Shown here piece by piece: positions 1 through 7,544 of a stretch of 64,000 bases of DNA. Every line of letters starts with the position of its first letter. Position 1 is the first letter of the stretch. Both the position numbers and the translations under genes were made by a program. The notes beneath the pieces are model-generated. The model had not been told where the DNA came from. It saw only the letters and a program-made list of their open reading frames with translations, and did not search any database. The stretch is from Microbacterium sp. Gd 4-13 (GTDB lineage Bacteria; Actinomycetota; Actinomycetes; Actinomycetales; Microbacteriaceae), in NCBI RefSeq assembly GCF_003095395.1, contig NZ_QEIJ01000003.1:124001-188000 (forward strand), written 5' to 3'.

Positions 1-1
1 C

Positions 2-1042
2 CTCAGCCGTCATCGCGTCGACGGAATGCTCTTCGACGTGGCGGCGTTCACGAACCTCTCCCACGACCACCTCGACGACTACGCCGACATGCGCGAGTAC
101 TTCGAGGCGAAGCTGCCCCTCTTCCGCGCCGACCGCGCCCGCCGGGCGGTCGTGTCACTCGACTCGGTGTCGGGCCTCGAGGTGCGGGACCGGGCCGAGA
201 TCCCCGTCGTGACCATCGCGACCCCCGACATCGCCGAAGACGCGGATGCCGCGTCGGGTGCGGACTGGATCGTCGAGATCGTGGACGAGCGGCAGGATGG
301 CACGCAGTTCCGCCTCCGCGGTCCGGAAGGACGCACACTCACGACGGTCGTGCCCGTGATCGGACGCCACATGGCAGCCAATGCGGGCCTGGCGATCGTC
401 ATGATGCTCGAAGCGGGCTACACCTGGGACGCCCTGGTCTCGGCCCTCGACGGCGGCCGCGTCGACGCCTACCTCCCCGGTCGCACGCAGCTCGTCTCGG
501 GCCAGCGCGGTCCCGCCGTCTACGTCGACTTCGGCCACTCCCCCGACGCGTTCGAGAAGACCCTGGCCGCTGTCCGTCGCGTCACACCGGGGCGCGTGCT
601 GATGCTCTTCGGCGCCGACGGAGACCGCGACGCGACCAAACGCCACGACATGGGCCGCACCGCCGTGGAGGGAAGCGACATCCTCGTCGTCACCGACCAT
701 CACCCCCGGCACGAGAACCCCGACACCATCCGCGCGACCCTCGTCGAAGGGGCGCGACGCGCACGACCCGACGGCGAGATCCTGGAGTTCTCACCCCCGG
801 AGCGGGCCATCGTCGAGGCCGTCGCACGCGTCGGCGAAGGCGACGCGATCCTCTGGGCGGGCCCGGGGCACCAGGACTACCGAGACATCCGCGGCAGCCG
901 CACCCCGTACTCCGCCCGCGAGCTCGCCCGTCGCGCCCTGCGCGCCGCCGGCTGGCCCGTCGCCGAGCCGCACTGGCCCGTGCCGTACCCCGAGGACTCG
1001 ACGCCGAGCTCCGACCCCGAGCGGCTCTTCGACTCGCCCTGA
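2..1042 (+). CDS. MurE-like Mur ligase, C-terminal part (5' end outside window)
   Basis: Mur ligase that adds the third amino acid of the peptidoglycan stem to UDP-MurNAc-L-Ala-D-Glu in the cytoplasm. The frame is open from the first base of the window, so the N-terminus is missing; about 346 residues are visible. FTNLSHDHLDDY near the start is the family central-domain motif, and the C-terminal ligase domain has GADGDRDATKR and a GPGHQDY motif. The usual specificity motif DNPR reads HHPR here (TDHHPRHENP), so the added residue cannot be assigned from sequence. The neighbours are not dcw cell-wall genes, so this may be a second MurE homologue. It converges on dxr 10 bp downstream. Confidence 0.85.
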   Translation, partial: LSRHRVDGMLFDVAAFTNLSHDHLDDYADMREYFEAKLPLFRADRARRAVVSLDSVSGLEVRDRAEIPVVTIATPDIAEDADAASGADWIVEIVDERQDGTQFRLRGPEGRTLTTVVPVIGRHMAANAGLAIVMMLEAGYTWDALVSALDGGRVDAYLPGRTQLVSGQRGPAVYVDFGHSPDAFEKTLAAVRRVTPGRVLMLFGADGDRDATKRHDMGRTAVEGSDILVVTDHHPRHENPDTIRATLVEGARRARPDGEILEFSPPERAIVEAVARVGEGDAILWAGPGHQDYRDIRGSRTPYSARELARRALRAAGWPVAEPHWPVPYPEDSTPSSDPERLFDSP

Positions 1043-1052
1043 CCAGCGGTGA

Positions 1053-2138
1053 TCAGGATGCTGCGGCGATCGCCCGATCCGCGGCATCCCGAGCCCATCG
1101 CTCCGCGTCGGCGAGCGTCTCGCGGGTGAGTTCGGCGGGCGCCTCGTGCGACTCGACGACACGTTCGATGAGCTCCACGATCCCGGGGAAGGGAAGTCGA
1201 CCCTCGTGGAACGCGTCGACGGCCTGCTCGTTCGCCGCGTTGAACACCGCGGGATAGGTGCGCCCGGCACGGCCGACGCGCTTCGCGAGAGCGACCGCGG
1301 GGAACGCCTCCTCGTCGAGGGGCTCGAACGTCCATGACGTGGCGGTCGTCCAGTCGAGCGGGCGCCCCACGCCGGCGACGCGCTCGGGCCAGTCGAGGCC
1401 GAGGGAGATCGGCAGCCGCATGTCGGGTGGCGAGGCCTGGGCGATGGTGGACCCGTCGACGAACTCGACCATCGAGTGCACGATCGACTGCGGGTGCACC
1501 ACCACGTCGATGCGGTCGTAGGGCACATCGAACAGGAGATGGGCCTCGATGACCTCGAGCCCCTTGTTGACGAGGGTGGCGGAGTTGGTGGTCACCACCC
1601 GCCCCATATCCCACGTGGGATGCGCCAGCGCCTCAGCGGGGGTCACCCGCGAGAGCGAGGCACGCGAGCGACCGCGGAACGGACCTCCCGAGGCCGTCAG
1701 CACGAGGCGGCGCACCTCGTCGGCGGTGCCCGAGCGCAGGGCCTGGGCGATCGCCGAGTGCTCCGAGTCGACCGGCACGATCTGGCCGGGAGCGGCGAGC
1801 GCCGTGACCAGCGCTCCGCCGACGATCAGCGACTCCTTGTTCGCCAGCGCCAGGGTGCGTCCGCTCTCCAAGGCCGCGAGCGTGGGGCCGAGGCCGACCG
1901 ACCCGGTGATGCCGTTGAGCACGACGTCGGCGTCCACATCGCGCACCAGCTGCTCGGCCTCGACCGCCCCGAGCGCGGTGTGCTCGACGTCGAACTCTTC
2001 CGCCTGAGCGCGCAGACCCGCCCGGTCCGTGCCCGCGGCGAGCCCGACCACCTCGAACCGCCCGGGGTTTGCCCGGATGACGTCGAGTGCCTGAGTGCCG
2101 ATCGAGCCGGTGGATCCGAGGATGAGAACGCGCCGCAT
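1053..2138 (-). CDS. dxr: 1-deoxy-D-xylulose 5-phosphate reductoisomerase
   Basis: DXP reductoisomerase (IspC) converts DXP to MEP with NADPH, the committed step of the non-mevalonate isoprenoid pathway. The protein has 361 aa, slightly short of the usual 380-400. It begins with the dinucleotide-binding motif [14 protein letters not shown] and contains [12 protein letters not shown], the metal/substrate region [13 protein letters not shown] and [10 protein letters not shown]. The C-terminal domain carries the family [11 protein letters not shown] motif. The ATG is preceded at exactly 6 nt by TAGGCT, suggesting a leaderless transcript. In other actinobacteria dxr usually sits with rseP and ispG, which are not seen here. 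Confidence 0.96.
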   Translation of the reverse strand: MRRVLILGSTGSIGTQALDVIRANPGRFEVVGLAAGTDRAGLRAQAEEFDVEHTALGAVEAEQLVRDVDADVVLNGITGSVGLGPTLAALESGRTLALANKESLIVGGALVTALAAPGQIVPVDSEHSAIAQALRSGTADEVRRLVLTASGGPFRGRSRASLSRVTPAEALAHPTWDMGRVVTTNSATLVNKGLEVIEAHLLFDVPYDRIDVVVHPQSIVHSMVEFVDGSTIAQASPPDMRLPISLGLDWPERVAGVGRPLDWTTATSWTFEPLDEEAFPAVALAKRVGRAGRTYPAVFNAANEQAVDAFHEGRLPFPGIVELIERVVESHEAPAELTRETLADAERWARDAADRAIAAAS

Positions 2139-2144
2139 GCGGTC

Positions 2145-2150
2145 AGCCTA
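2145..2150 (-). promoter_or_regulatory. -10 box of dxr (leaderless)
   Basis: TAGGCT on the minus strand lies 6 nt before the dxr ATG, so transcription would start at or next to the start codon. No Shine-Dalgarno sequence is present. Confidence 0.55.
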
Positions 2151-2167
2151 CGGCGCGCTCCCCCGAC

Positions 2168-3112
2168 TCAACCGGCGGCAGGCTCGGCGCTGGCGATCTG
2201 GAGCACGAACACGAGCGCTTCGCCCGCGAGCGCGTTGCTCGAGGTGCCCGCGACGCCGTAGCCGCACGAGGCCGGCATGGCGACGAGCACGGTCGAGCCG
2301 ACCGTCTGCCCCTCGAGCGCTGCCTTGAAGCCCGGAACGACGGCGTCGGTCGTGAACGGCGCGGGGTCTTCCGGCGCCCAGGCCGAGTCGAAGGCCGAAC
2401 CGTCCGACCACTTCAGACCCGAGTAGTAGACCTCGACCGCAGCGCCGGGCTCGACCACAGCGCCGTCGCCCTTCTCGAGAACCTCCACCGAGACCGTCTC
2501 CGGAGGCGCCGTCTGCGGAACGGTGACCGTGGGGAGGGCTCCGTCGTTGAGGACCACCGTGGGCGCCTCGCCCGTGAAGTCGCCGGCGACGCACCATTGC
2601 GAGGCCGGGGTGGCGTCGAGGATGTCGAGCACGTAGATCTGCGCGCCGCCCTGGTCGCTGGCCGGGAGTGTCGCAACGACGCGCGAACCGACCGGGGAGC
2701 ATCCGAACAGCTGCGCGAGCACGCTGTCGGAGGTGATCTGCTGCGGCTGAAGGGGGGTGTCGGCGTACCCTGCGCTACCGAGCTGCTCGCCCGAGGCCGC
2801 GTCGAAGGCCGTCAGCGCGTAGGAGAGGTAATCGCCGTCGGCGATCTCGGCGCCGTCGCCCTCGCTGACCACCGTGCGCTCGACACCGGGCACCTCGAGG
2901 GGCGACGAGAAGGACGCGGTAGCCTCGGCACCGAAATCACCATCGACGGTCACACCATCGGACGCGGCGCCCGACGGCGCGGCGGCGGCACACAGACCGG
3001 TGCCCGCGCTGGCGGTATCGGTCGCATCCGGAGTAGAGCCCCCCGCGCAGCCCGCGAGAAGGAGCACCGCTGCGGCGGCGACGGACAGGGAGGCGATCGG
3101 ACGGAAGCGCAC
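2168..3112 (-). CDS. FKBP-type peptidyl-prolyl isomerase lipoprotein
   Basis: Predicted extracytoplasmic peptidyl-prolyl cis-trans isomerase anchored by lipid. From the GTG at 3112 the 314-aa protein starts with a short basic segment, a hydrophobic stretch and the lipobox LLLAGC, followed by a Ser/Thr/Ala-rich linker. The C-terminal domain (last ~110 residues) resembles FKBP: VEVYYSGLKWSDGSAFDSAW, VVPGFKAALEGQTVGSTVLVAMP and a final strand ALVFVLQI. The middle part (EIADGDYLSYALTAFD and onward) looks like a degenerate second FKBP-like domain. The frame stays open upstream to 3277, but the lipoprotein signal and GAGAGG favour this GTG. Catalytic activity of the first domain is doubtful. Confidence 0.85.
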   Translation of the reverse strand: MRFRPIASLSVAAAAVLLLAGCAGGSTPDATDTASAGTGLCAAAAPSGAASDGVTVDGDFGAEATASFSSPLEVPGVERTVVSEGDGAEIADGDYLSYALTAFDAASGEQLGSAGYADTPLQPQQITSDSVLAQLFGCSPVGSRVVATLPASDQGGAQIYVLDILDATPASQWCVAGDFTGEAPTVVLNDGALPTVTVPQTAPPETVSVEVLEKGDGAVVEPGAAVEVYYSGLKWSDGSAFDSAWAPEDPAPFTTDAVVPGFKAALEGQTVGSTVLVAMPASCGYGVAGTSSNALAGEALVFVLQIASAEPAAG

Positions 3113-3213
3113 AGGAGACCTCTCGGCAGACGAAGGGGAACCACACCATCCTTCCGCATCGCGCCTTTGCCCGCGCTGTGAACCCCATGCCCGAGTGCGC
3201 ATGGAATCCGGAG

Positions 3214-3219
3214 TAGCCT
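3214..3219 (+). promoter_or_regulatory. -10 box of plsC-like gene (leaderless)
   Basis: TAGCCT lies 6 nt before the GTG at 3226. No Shine-Dalgarno sequence sits between it and the start. Confidence 0.55.
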
Positions 3220-3225
3220 CGTTGG

Positions 3226-3990
3226 GTGACTCCCGACGACGACGATTCCGCGCGCGCCGAGGAAGAAGCATCCGCACCCGTCACGCGGATGGGTGCCACC
3301 TACGCGCTCGGCCGTTTCGTGTTGGCTCCGCTCGCTCGGCTGGTCTACCGGCCCCGCGTCGAAGGCCGCGCGAACGTGCCGCGCACCGGCCCCGTGATCT
3401 TCGCGAGCAACCATCTGTCGTTCATCGACTCGATCGCGATTCCCGTCGCCGCGCCGCGCCCCGTGCACTTCATGGCGAAGTCGAGCTACTTCGACCGCTG
3501 GGCCTCGCGACAGTTCTTCACGGCGATCGGCGCGATCGCCGTGCAGCGCGGCGCGGGCCAAGCGGCCCTCGACGCCCTCGACCAGCAGCGCAAGATCCTC
3601 GACGACGGCCGCGCGGTGGCGCTCTACCCCGAGGGCACCCGCTCGCTCGACGGCCGCCTCTACAAAGGCCGCACGGGGGTGGCGTTCCTCGCGCTGCAGA
3701 CCGGCGCCCCCGTCGTTCCCGTCGGCCTCATCGGTACGGACGTCGTCATGCCCGTCGGGGCCCGCATGCCGTCGGTGAGCGAGCGGATCACCGTGCGGTT
3801 CGGTGAGCCGCTCGATCTGTCCCGCCACGGTGCGGCGACATCGGGGCGCGCCCGCCGCGGAGCGACCGACGAGATCATGGCGGCCATCCACGCCCTCTCC
3901 GGCCAGGAGCTCGCGGGCGTCTACAACGAGGTGCCGGCGCAGAACCCGATCGAGCGGATCAAGCGCGCCCTCCCCTTCGAACGCCTCTGA
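3226..3990 (+). CDS. 1-acyl-sn-glycerol-3-phosphate acyltransferase (PlsC family)
   Basis: Membrane-associated acyltransferase expected to convert lysophosphatidic acid to phosphatidic acid using acyl-CoA or acyl-ACP. The 254-aa protein shows the catalytic NHxxxxD motif (NHLSFID), a basic/aromatic block FMAKSSYF, the glycerophosphate-binding EGTRS motif and the late PVVPVGLIGTD motif, all in family order. The N-terminal 20 residues are acidic and poorly conserved in type. The GTG start is 6 nt after TAGCCT, consistent with a leaderless mRNA. Its TGA stop overlaps the palindrome proposed as operator for dhaK. The acceptor substrate cannot be read from the sequence, and actinobacteria carry several paralogues. 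Confidence 0.9.
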   Translation: MTPDDDDSARAEEEASAPVTRMGATYALGRFVLAPLARLVYRPRVEGRANVPRTGPVIFASNHLSFIDSIAIPVAAPRPVHFMAKSSYFDRWASRQFFTAIGAIAVQRGAGQAALDALDQQRKILDDGRAVALYPEGTRSLDGRLYKGRTGVAFLALQTGAPVVPVGLIGTDVVMPVGARMPSVSERITVRFGEPLDLSRHGAATSGRARRGATDEIMAAIHALSGQELAGVYNEVPAQNPIERIKRALPFERL

Positions 3991-4001
3991 ACAGACGTTC
4001 A
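3988..4001. promoter_or_regulatory. operator-like palindrome upstream of dhaK
   Basis: TGAACAGACGTTCA is a perfect inverted repeat, TGAAC-N4-GTTCA. It sits 88 nt before the dhaK GTG and 12 nt upstream of a TTGACA -35 box. It matches the pattern TGMAC-N4-KTKCA also found twice between the SorC-type regulator and glpD. Confidence 0.5.
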
Positions 4002-4012
4002 CGTCGGTGCTC

Positions 4013-4041
4013 TTGACACACCGACCGGTGCGCGGGAGATT
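4013..4041 (+). promoter_or_regulatory. dhaK promoter
   Basis: Perfect -35 TTGACA at 4013-4018, 17-nt spacer, then GAGATT at 4036-4041 as a moderate -10. The operator-like palindrome ends 12 nt upstream, a position more typical of an activator than a repressor. Confidence 0.5.
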
Positions 4042-4088
4042 CTCCCCAGGCCCGCGCATCGGTGCGCGCGGCGAACAGAGGAGTCATC

Positions 4089-5081
4089 GTGAAGAAGTTC
4101 ATCAACGACCCGGCGGATGTGCTGGCGGAGGCTCTGCGCGGCATCCAGGCGGCGCACCCCGATCTGCGCGTCGATCTCGACGATCGCGTGATCTACCGGG
4201 CTGACGCGACGCGGGCCGGGAAGGTCGCCCTGGTCTCGGGAGGCGGGTCGGGGCACGAGCCTATGCACGGCGGGTTCGTCGGAGTCGGGATGCTCGACGC
4301 CGCGTGCGCCGGTGAGGTGTTCACCTCGCCCACGCCCGACCAGATGCTCGCCGCGACGAAAGCGGTCGATTCGGGGGCGGGCGTGCTCCACATCGTGAAG
4401 AACTACACCGGCGACGTGCTGAACTTCGAGATGGCGGCAGAGCTCGCCGCCGCCGAGGGCATCAGGGTCGAGTCGGTGGTCGTCGCCGACGACGTCGCCG
4501 TGCAGGACTCGCTCTACACGGCCGGCCGCCGCGGCGTCGGCACCACCGTGGTGTTGGAGAAGATCGTCGGGGCTGCCGCCGAAGAGGGCGCCGATCTCGA
4601 CGCGATCGTGGCTCTCGCGCAGAGGGTCAGCGACAACGGACGCTCGATGGGAGTCGCACTGACCAGCTGCACGGTTCCCGCCGCGGGCAAGCCCACGTTC
4701 GATCTCCCCGAGGACGAGATGGAGGTCGGCATCGGCATCCACGGCGAGCCGGGCCGCCGCCGGGTCCCCCTGGCCTCGGCCGCTGAGATCGCCAAGCTCC
4801 TCGTCGACCCGATCCTCGCCGACTTCGATGCCACCGGACCGGCGATCGTGCTGCTCTCGGGGCTCGGCGGCACTCCCCTCATCGAGCAGTACCTCATGTA
4901 CGGCGAGATCGCGCCGCTTCTCGAGCAGGGCGGCGTCGAGGTCAAGCGTTGCCTGGTCGGCGACTACATCACGAGCCTCGACATGGCCGGGATCGCGCTG
5001 ACCGTCGTGAAGGCCGACGACGAACTCCTGCGACTGTGGGACGCGCCCGTGGTCACCCCCGGCCTGCGATGGGGTGCGTGA
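4089..5081 (+). CDS. dhaK: PTS-dependent dihydroxyacetone kinase, DHA-binding subunit
   Basis: DhaK binds dihydroxyacetone covalently through a histidine and receives phosphate from DhaL-ADP to make DHA phosphate. The 330-aa length is typical. The N-terminal motif [15 protein letters not shown] and [13 protein letters not shown] are diagnostic, and GIGIHGEPG carries the histidine that forms the hemiaminal with DHA. The GTG at 4089 follows AGAGGAG at good spacing; an in-frame ATG at 4062 would add nine unrelated residues. It is first gene of dhaKLM and its TGA is separated from dhaL by one base. Confidence 0.96.
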   Translation: MKKFINDPADVLAEALRGIQAAHPDLRVDLDDRVIYRADATRAGKVALVSGGGSGHEPMHGGFVGVGMLDAACAGEVFTSPTPDQMLAATKAVDSGAGVLHIVKNYTGDVLNFEMAAELAAAEGIRVESVVVADDVAVQDSLYTAGRRGVGTTVVLEKIVGAAAEEGADLDAIVALAQRVSDNGRSMGVALTSCTVPAAGKPTFDLPEDEMEVGIGIHGEPGRRRVPLASAAEIAKLLVDPILADFDATGPAIVLLSGLGGTPLIEQYLMYGEIAPLLEQGGVEVKRCLVGDYITSLDMAGIALTVVKADDELLRLWDAPVVTPGLRWGA

Positions 5082-5082
5082 C

Positions 5083-5724
5083 GTGGCGGGGGATGCGAGC
5101 ACCCACGACCTGATCGTCTGGATCGAGCGCTTCCACGACCTCGTGCGAGAGCATCAGGCTGAGCTCACCGAACTCGACTCCGTGATCGGAGACGCCGACC
5201 ACGGGTCGAATCTCGCACGTGGGATGGATGCCGTCGTCGCCAAGGTCCGGGCGGACGCCCCGACCACGCCCGCCGATCTGTTCAAGACCGTCGGGATGAC
5301 GCTCGTCTCCACCGTCGGAGGGGCGAGCGGCCCGCTCTACGGCACCTTCTTCCTGCGATTCGGCGGGTCTGCCGGGGCGTCCGAATCGCTCGACGCCACC
5401 GCTCTCGGCGCTGCGTTGCGCGCCGGGCTCGACGGCGTCGTCGCGCGCGGAAAGGCGGCGCCGGGCGACAAGACGATGATCGACGCGCTCACACCCGCCG
5501 CCGATGCCTGGGACACCGCGGCGGAGGGCGGAGCCTCCCCCCGTGACGCGGCGATCGCGGCACGGGATGCTGCGCGGGAAGGGCGGGACGCCACCATCCC
5601 CCTCGTCGCGCGGAAGGGCCGGGCGAGCTATCTCGGCGAGCGCAGCGCCGGGCACCTCGATCCCGGTGCAGCCTCGACGACGCTGTTGATCGAGGCCCTC
5701 TCCGACGCGTTGACGACGCCATGA
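5083..5724 (+). CDS. dhaL: PTS-dependent dihydroxyacetone kinase, ADP-binding subunit
   Basis: DhaL holds a tightly bound ADP that is rephosphorylated by DhaM and passes phosphate to DHA on DhaK. The 213-aa all-helical protein has the nucleotide/Mg motif GDADHGSNLARGM, the GGASGPLYGTFF motif and PGDKTMIDAL, all standard for DhaL. A GTG at 5083 with GGGG eight nt upstream is preferred. A GTG at 5074 in the same frame would overlap the dhaK stop and add three residues. The 3' end overlaps dhaM by four bases (ATGA), so translation is probably coupled. Confidence 0.95.
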   Translation: MAGDASTHDLIVWIERFHDLVREHQAELTELDSVIGDADHGSNLARGMDAVVAKVRADAPTTPADLFKTVGMTLVSTVGGASGPLYGTFFLRFGGSAGASESLDATALGAALRAGLDGVVARGKAAPGDKTMIDALTPAADAWDTAAEGGASPRDAAIAARDAAREGRDATIPLVARKGRASYLGERSAGHLDPGAASTTLLIEALSDALTTP

Positions 5725-6446
5725 TCGGCATCGTCGTCGTCTCGCACAGTGACGCCCTCGCTCGCGCGGCGGTCGATCTCGCCCTGCAGATGGGCGGAGA
5801 CGCTCCCCCGACGATCGAGATCGCCGCCGGCGTCGACGGCGGTTTCGGCACCGACGCGGTCGCGATCGCGGCGGCGATCGACCGGGCGTCGGGCGAGGAC
5901 GGCGTGCTCGTCGTCATGGATCTGGGCTCGGCGATCCTCAGCACCGAGATGGCGACGGAGTTCGCCTCCTCGACCGGGCGCGTCGTGTTGAGTCCCGCGC
6001 CGTTCGTCGAGGGACTCATCGCCGCCGTCGTGCTCGCGGCCGCCGGAGCCGATCTCGACACCGTCGCCGCCGAGGCCCGGGACGCCCTCTCGGCCAAGCA
6101 CGATCAGCTCGGCCCGCCCGAGCCGGCCGCTGCGGACCTGTCGCAGGAGGCGCCGGCGGACGCAGCATCCGAGGAGCATTTCGACGCGGTGATCGACAAC
6201 CCCTCCGGACTCCACGCCCGTCCTGCGGCGCTGTTCGTGAAGGCGGCGAGCCGGCACGACGCGATCGTCGAACTCGCCGACCTGGATCGCGGGGGCCCGC
6301 CCGTCCCGGGCCGCAGTCTCATCGCGCTCATGGCGCTCGGGGTGCGACCCGGAACCCGGGTGCGCGTCAGCGCGAGCGGCCCGGAGGCGCGCGCTGCCCT
6401 CGACGAGCTTCGTGCGCTCGTCGAAGACGGCTTCGGCGAGCGCTGA
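5721..6446 (+). CDS. dhaM: DHA kinase phosphotransfer subunit, EIIA-Man-like plus HPr domains
   Basis: DhaM relays phosphate from the PTS to DhaL-ADP. In this 241-aa form the first ~130 residues are the EIIA-Man-like domain, with the phosphorylated His in VVVSHS (residue 9) and VVMDLGSAILSTEMA. A short Ala/Pro linker leads to an HPr domain (IDNPSGLHARPAALFVKAA, then PGRSLIALMALGV). The E. coli protein also has an EI-like domain, which is absent here, so phosphate must come from a general PTS Enzyme I elsewhere. It overlaps dhaL by four bases and converges on the regulator one base downstream. Confidence 0.95.
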   Translation: MIGIVVVSHSDALARAAVDLALQMGGDAPPTIEIAAGVDGGFGTDAVAIAAAIDRASGEDGVLVVMDLGSAILSTEMATEFASSTGRVVLSPAPFVEGLIAAVVLAAAGADLDTVAAEARDALSAKHDQLGPPEPAAADLSQEAPADAASEEHFDAVIDNPSGLHARPAALFVKAASRHDAIVELADLDRGGPPVPGRSLIALMALGVRPGTRVRVSASGPEARAALDELRALVEDGFGER

Positions 6447-6447
6447 C

Positions 6448-7419
6448 TCAGCGCCCGACGATGGCGAGCAGACGTCGCGCGAGGGTCTCCTCGACGACGA
6501 GCTCGGTGATGATCCCCGCCGCGAGCGCCCCGCGGAGGGCGTCGAGCTTCGACAGGCTCGATACGACGCAGAAGCGGGTCGGGATGCGCCGCACGCTCTC
6601 CAGGTCGGGCCCGCTCGATCGGGCGTTCAGGTCGATGCCGTCGCTCGATCCGTCGAGCCGGTAGAACACCGTCGCGCAGTCGCCGACGACGCCGGCACGC
6701 TCGATCGCGCGCAGGTCGATGTCGTCGAAGTAGTCGCCGGAGTAGACGTGCGAGGGCACCTCCGCGTGCGGTGATCCGAGGCCGAACACGAACACGCTCA
6801 CACGCTCCTGCATGTCGAGCACCGCCCGGATCGACCTCTCGCGCCACATGGCGTCCTTGGTGAGCGGGTCGTCGAACAGTGCGGGGACGGGGAACTGGTG
6901 CACCGACGCCGAGAGGGCCGACCCGAACCGGTCGAGGATCTCCCCGGCATACGGGATCCCCGACGTCCGCACGTTCGCCGCCCCGTTCATCTGCACGATG
7001 TGGCTGTCGTGGGTGACCTTCGCCTGCAGGTGTCGTCCCACCACCGACAGGGTCGCGCCCCAGGCGACACCGATCGTCATCGACGAATCGAGCCGGTGCG
7101 CGAGAATCCGTGCAGCCGACAAGGCGGTTCTTTCCAGGCGGTCGGCCTCGCTGATGCGCTCCGGCGTCGGCACGACGTGGGCGATGACCCCGAACCGCTC
7201 CGCGAGCCGGCGCTCGACGAGGCTCCGCGCGTCCTGCGGCGAGTGGACGTTGATCGTCACGAGCCCGACATCGCGCGCGTGGGCGAGCATTCTCGACACC
7301 GACGACCGCGAAACGCGCATTTCATGGGCGATCGCGTCCATCGTGAGGTCCTGAAGGTAGTAGAGCTGGGCGGCGCGCAGCGCGTCCTGCTCGCGGCTGG
7401 CCGCAGCATCCGTCGACAT
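6448..7419 (-). CDS. SorC/DeoR-type sugar-binding transcriptional regulator
   Basis: Probable regulator of the flanking dha and glp genes. The 323-aa protein has an N-terminal helix-turn-helix (LRAAQLYYLQDLTMDAIAHEMRVSRSSVSRMLAHAR) and a C-terminal SorC-type effector domain (GVAWGATLSVVGRHL, VVGDCATVFYRLDG, VSSLSKLDALRGAL). Effectors of this family are usually phosphorylated sugars or polyols; DHA phosphate or glycerol 3-phosphate would fit but is inferred. Two ATGs are adjacent; the second (7419) has better spacing from AGGAGT. It is divergent from glpD, with two operator-like palindromes in between, and converges on dhaM. Confidence 0.9.
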   Translation of the reverse strand: MSTDAAASREQDALRAAQLYYLQDLTMDAIAHEMRVSRSSVSRMLAHARDVGLVTINVHSPQDARSLVERRLAERFGVIAHVVPTPERISEADRLERTALSAARILAHRLDSSMTIGVAWGATLSVVGRHLQAKVTHDSHIVQMNGAANVRTSGIPYAGEILDRFGSALSASVHQFPVPALFDDPLTKDAMWRERSIRAVLDMQERVSVFVFGLGSPHAEVPSHVYSGDYFDDIDLRAIERAGVVGDCATVFYRLDGSSDGIDLNARSSGPDLESVRRIPTRFCVVSSLSKLDALRGALAAGIITELVVEETLARRLLAIVGR

Positions 7420-7464
7420 CATTGACTCCTGGCGTCGGGCCGCACGACCCGATTCTCCCCCTAG

Positions 7465-7481
7465 TTTGCACATTCGTGCAC
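7465..7481 (+). promoter_or_regulatory. operator-like site 1 between regulator and glpD
   Basis: TTTGCACATTCGTGCAC contains the perfect inverted repeat TGCAC-N4-GTGCA (7467-7480). It matches the site before dhaK in arm pattern and 4-nt spacing. Confidence 0.55.
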
Positions 7482-7486
7482 GACGG

Positions 7487-7503
7487 TTGCAAGGACGTTC
7501 AAA
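7487..7503 (-). promoter_or_regulatory. operator-like site 2 overlapping the glpD -35
   Basis: Read on the minus strand this is TTTGAACGTCCTTGCAA, identical to site 1 at 12 of 17 positions. Its plus-strand end TTGCAA doubles as a plausible -35 for glpD, with CAGGCT at 7510-7515 as -10 after a 17-nt spacer. Confidence 0.45.
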
Positions 7504-7544
7504 CGGGGGCAGGCTGTGGCATGTACCTCACGAAAGGCCTACAA

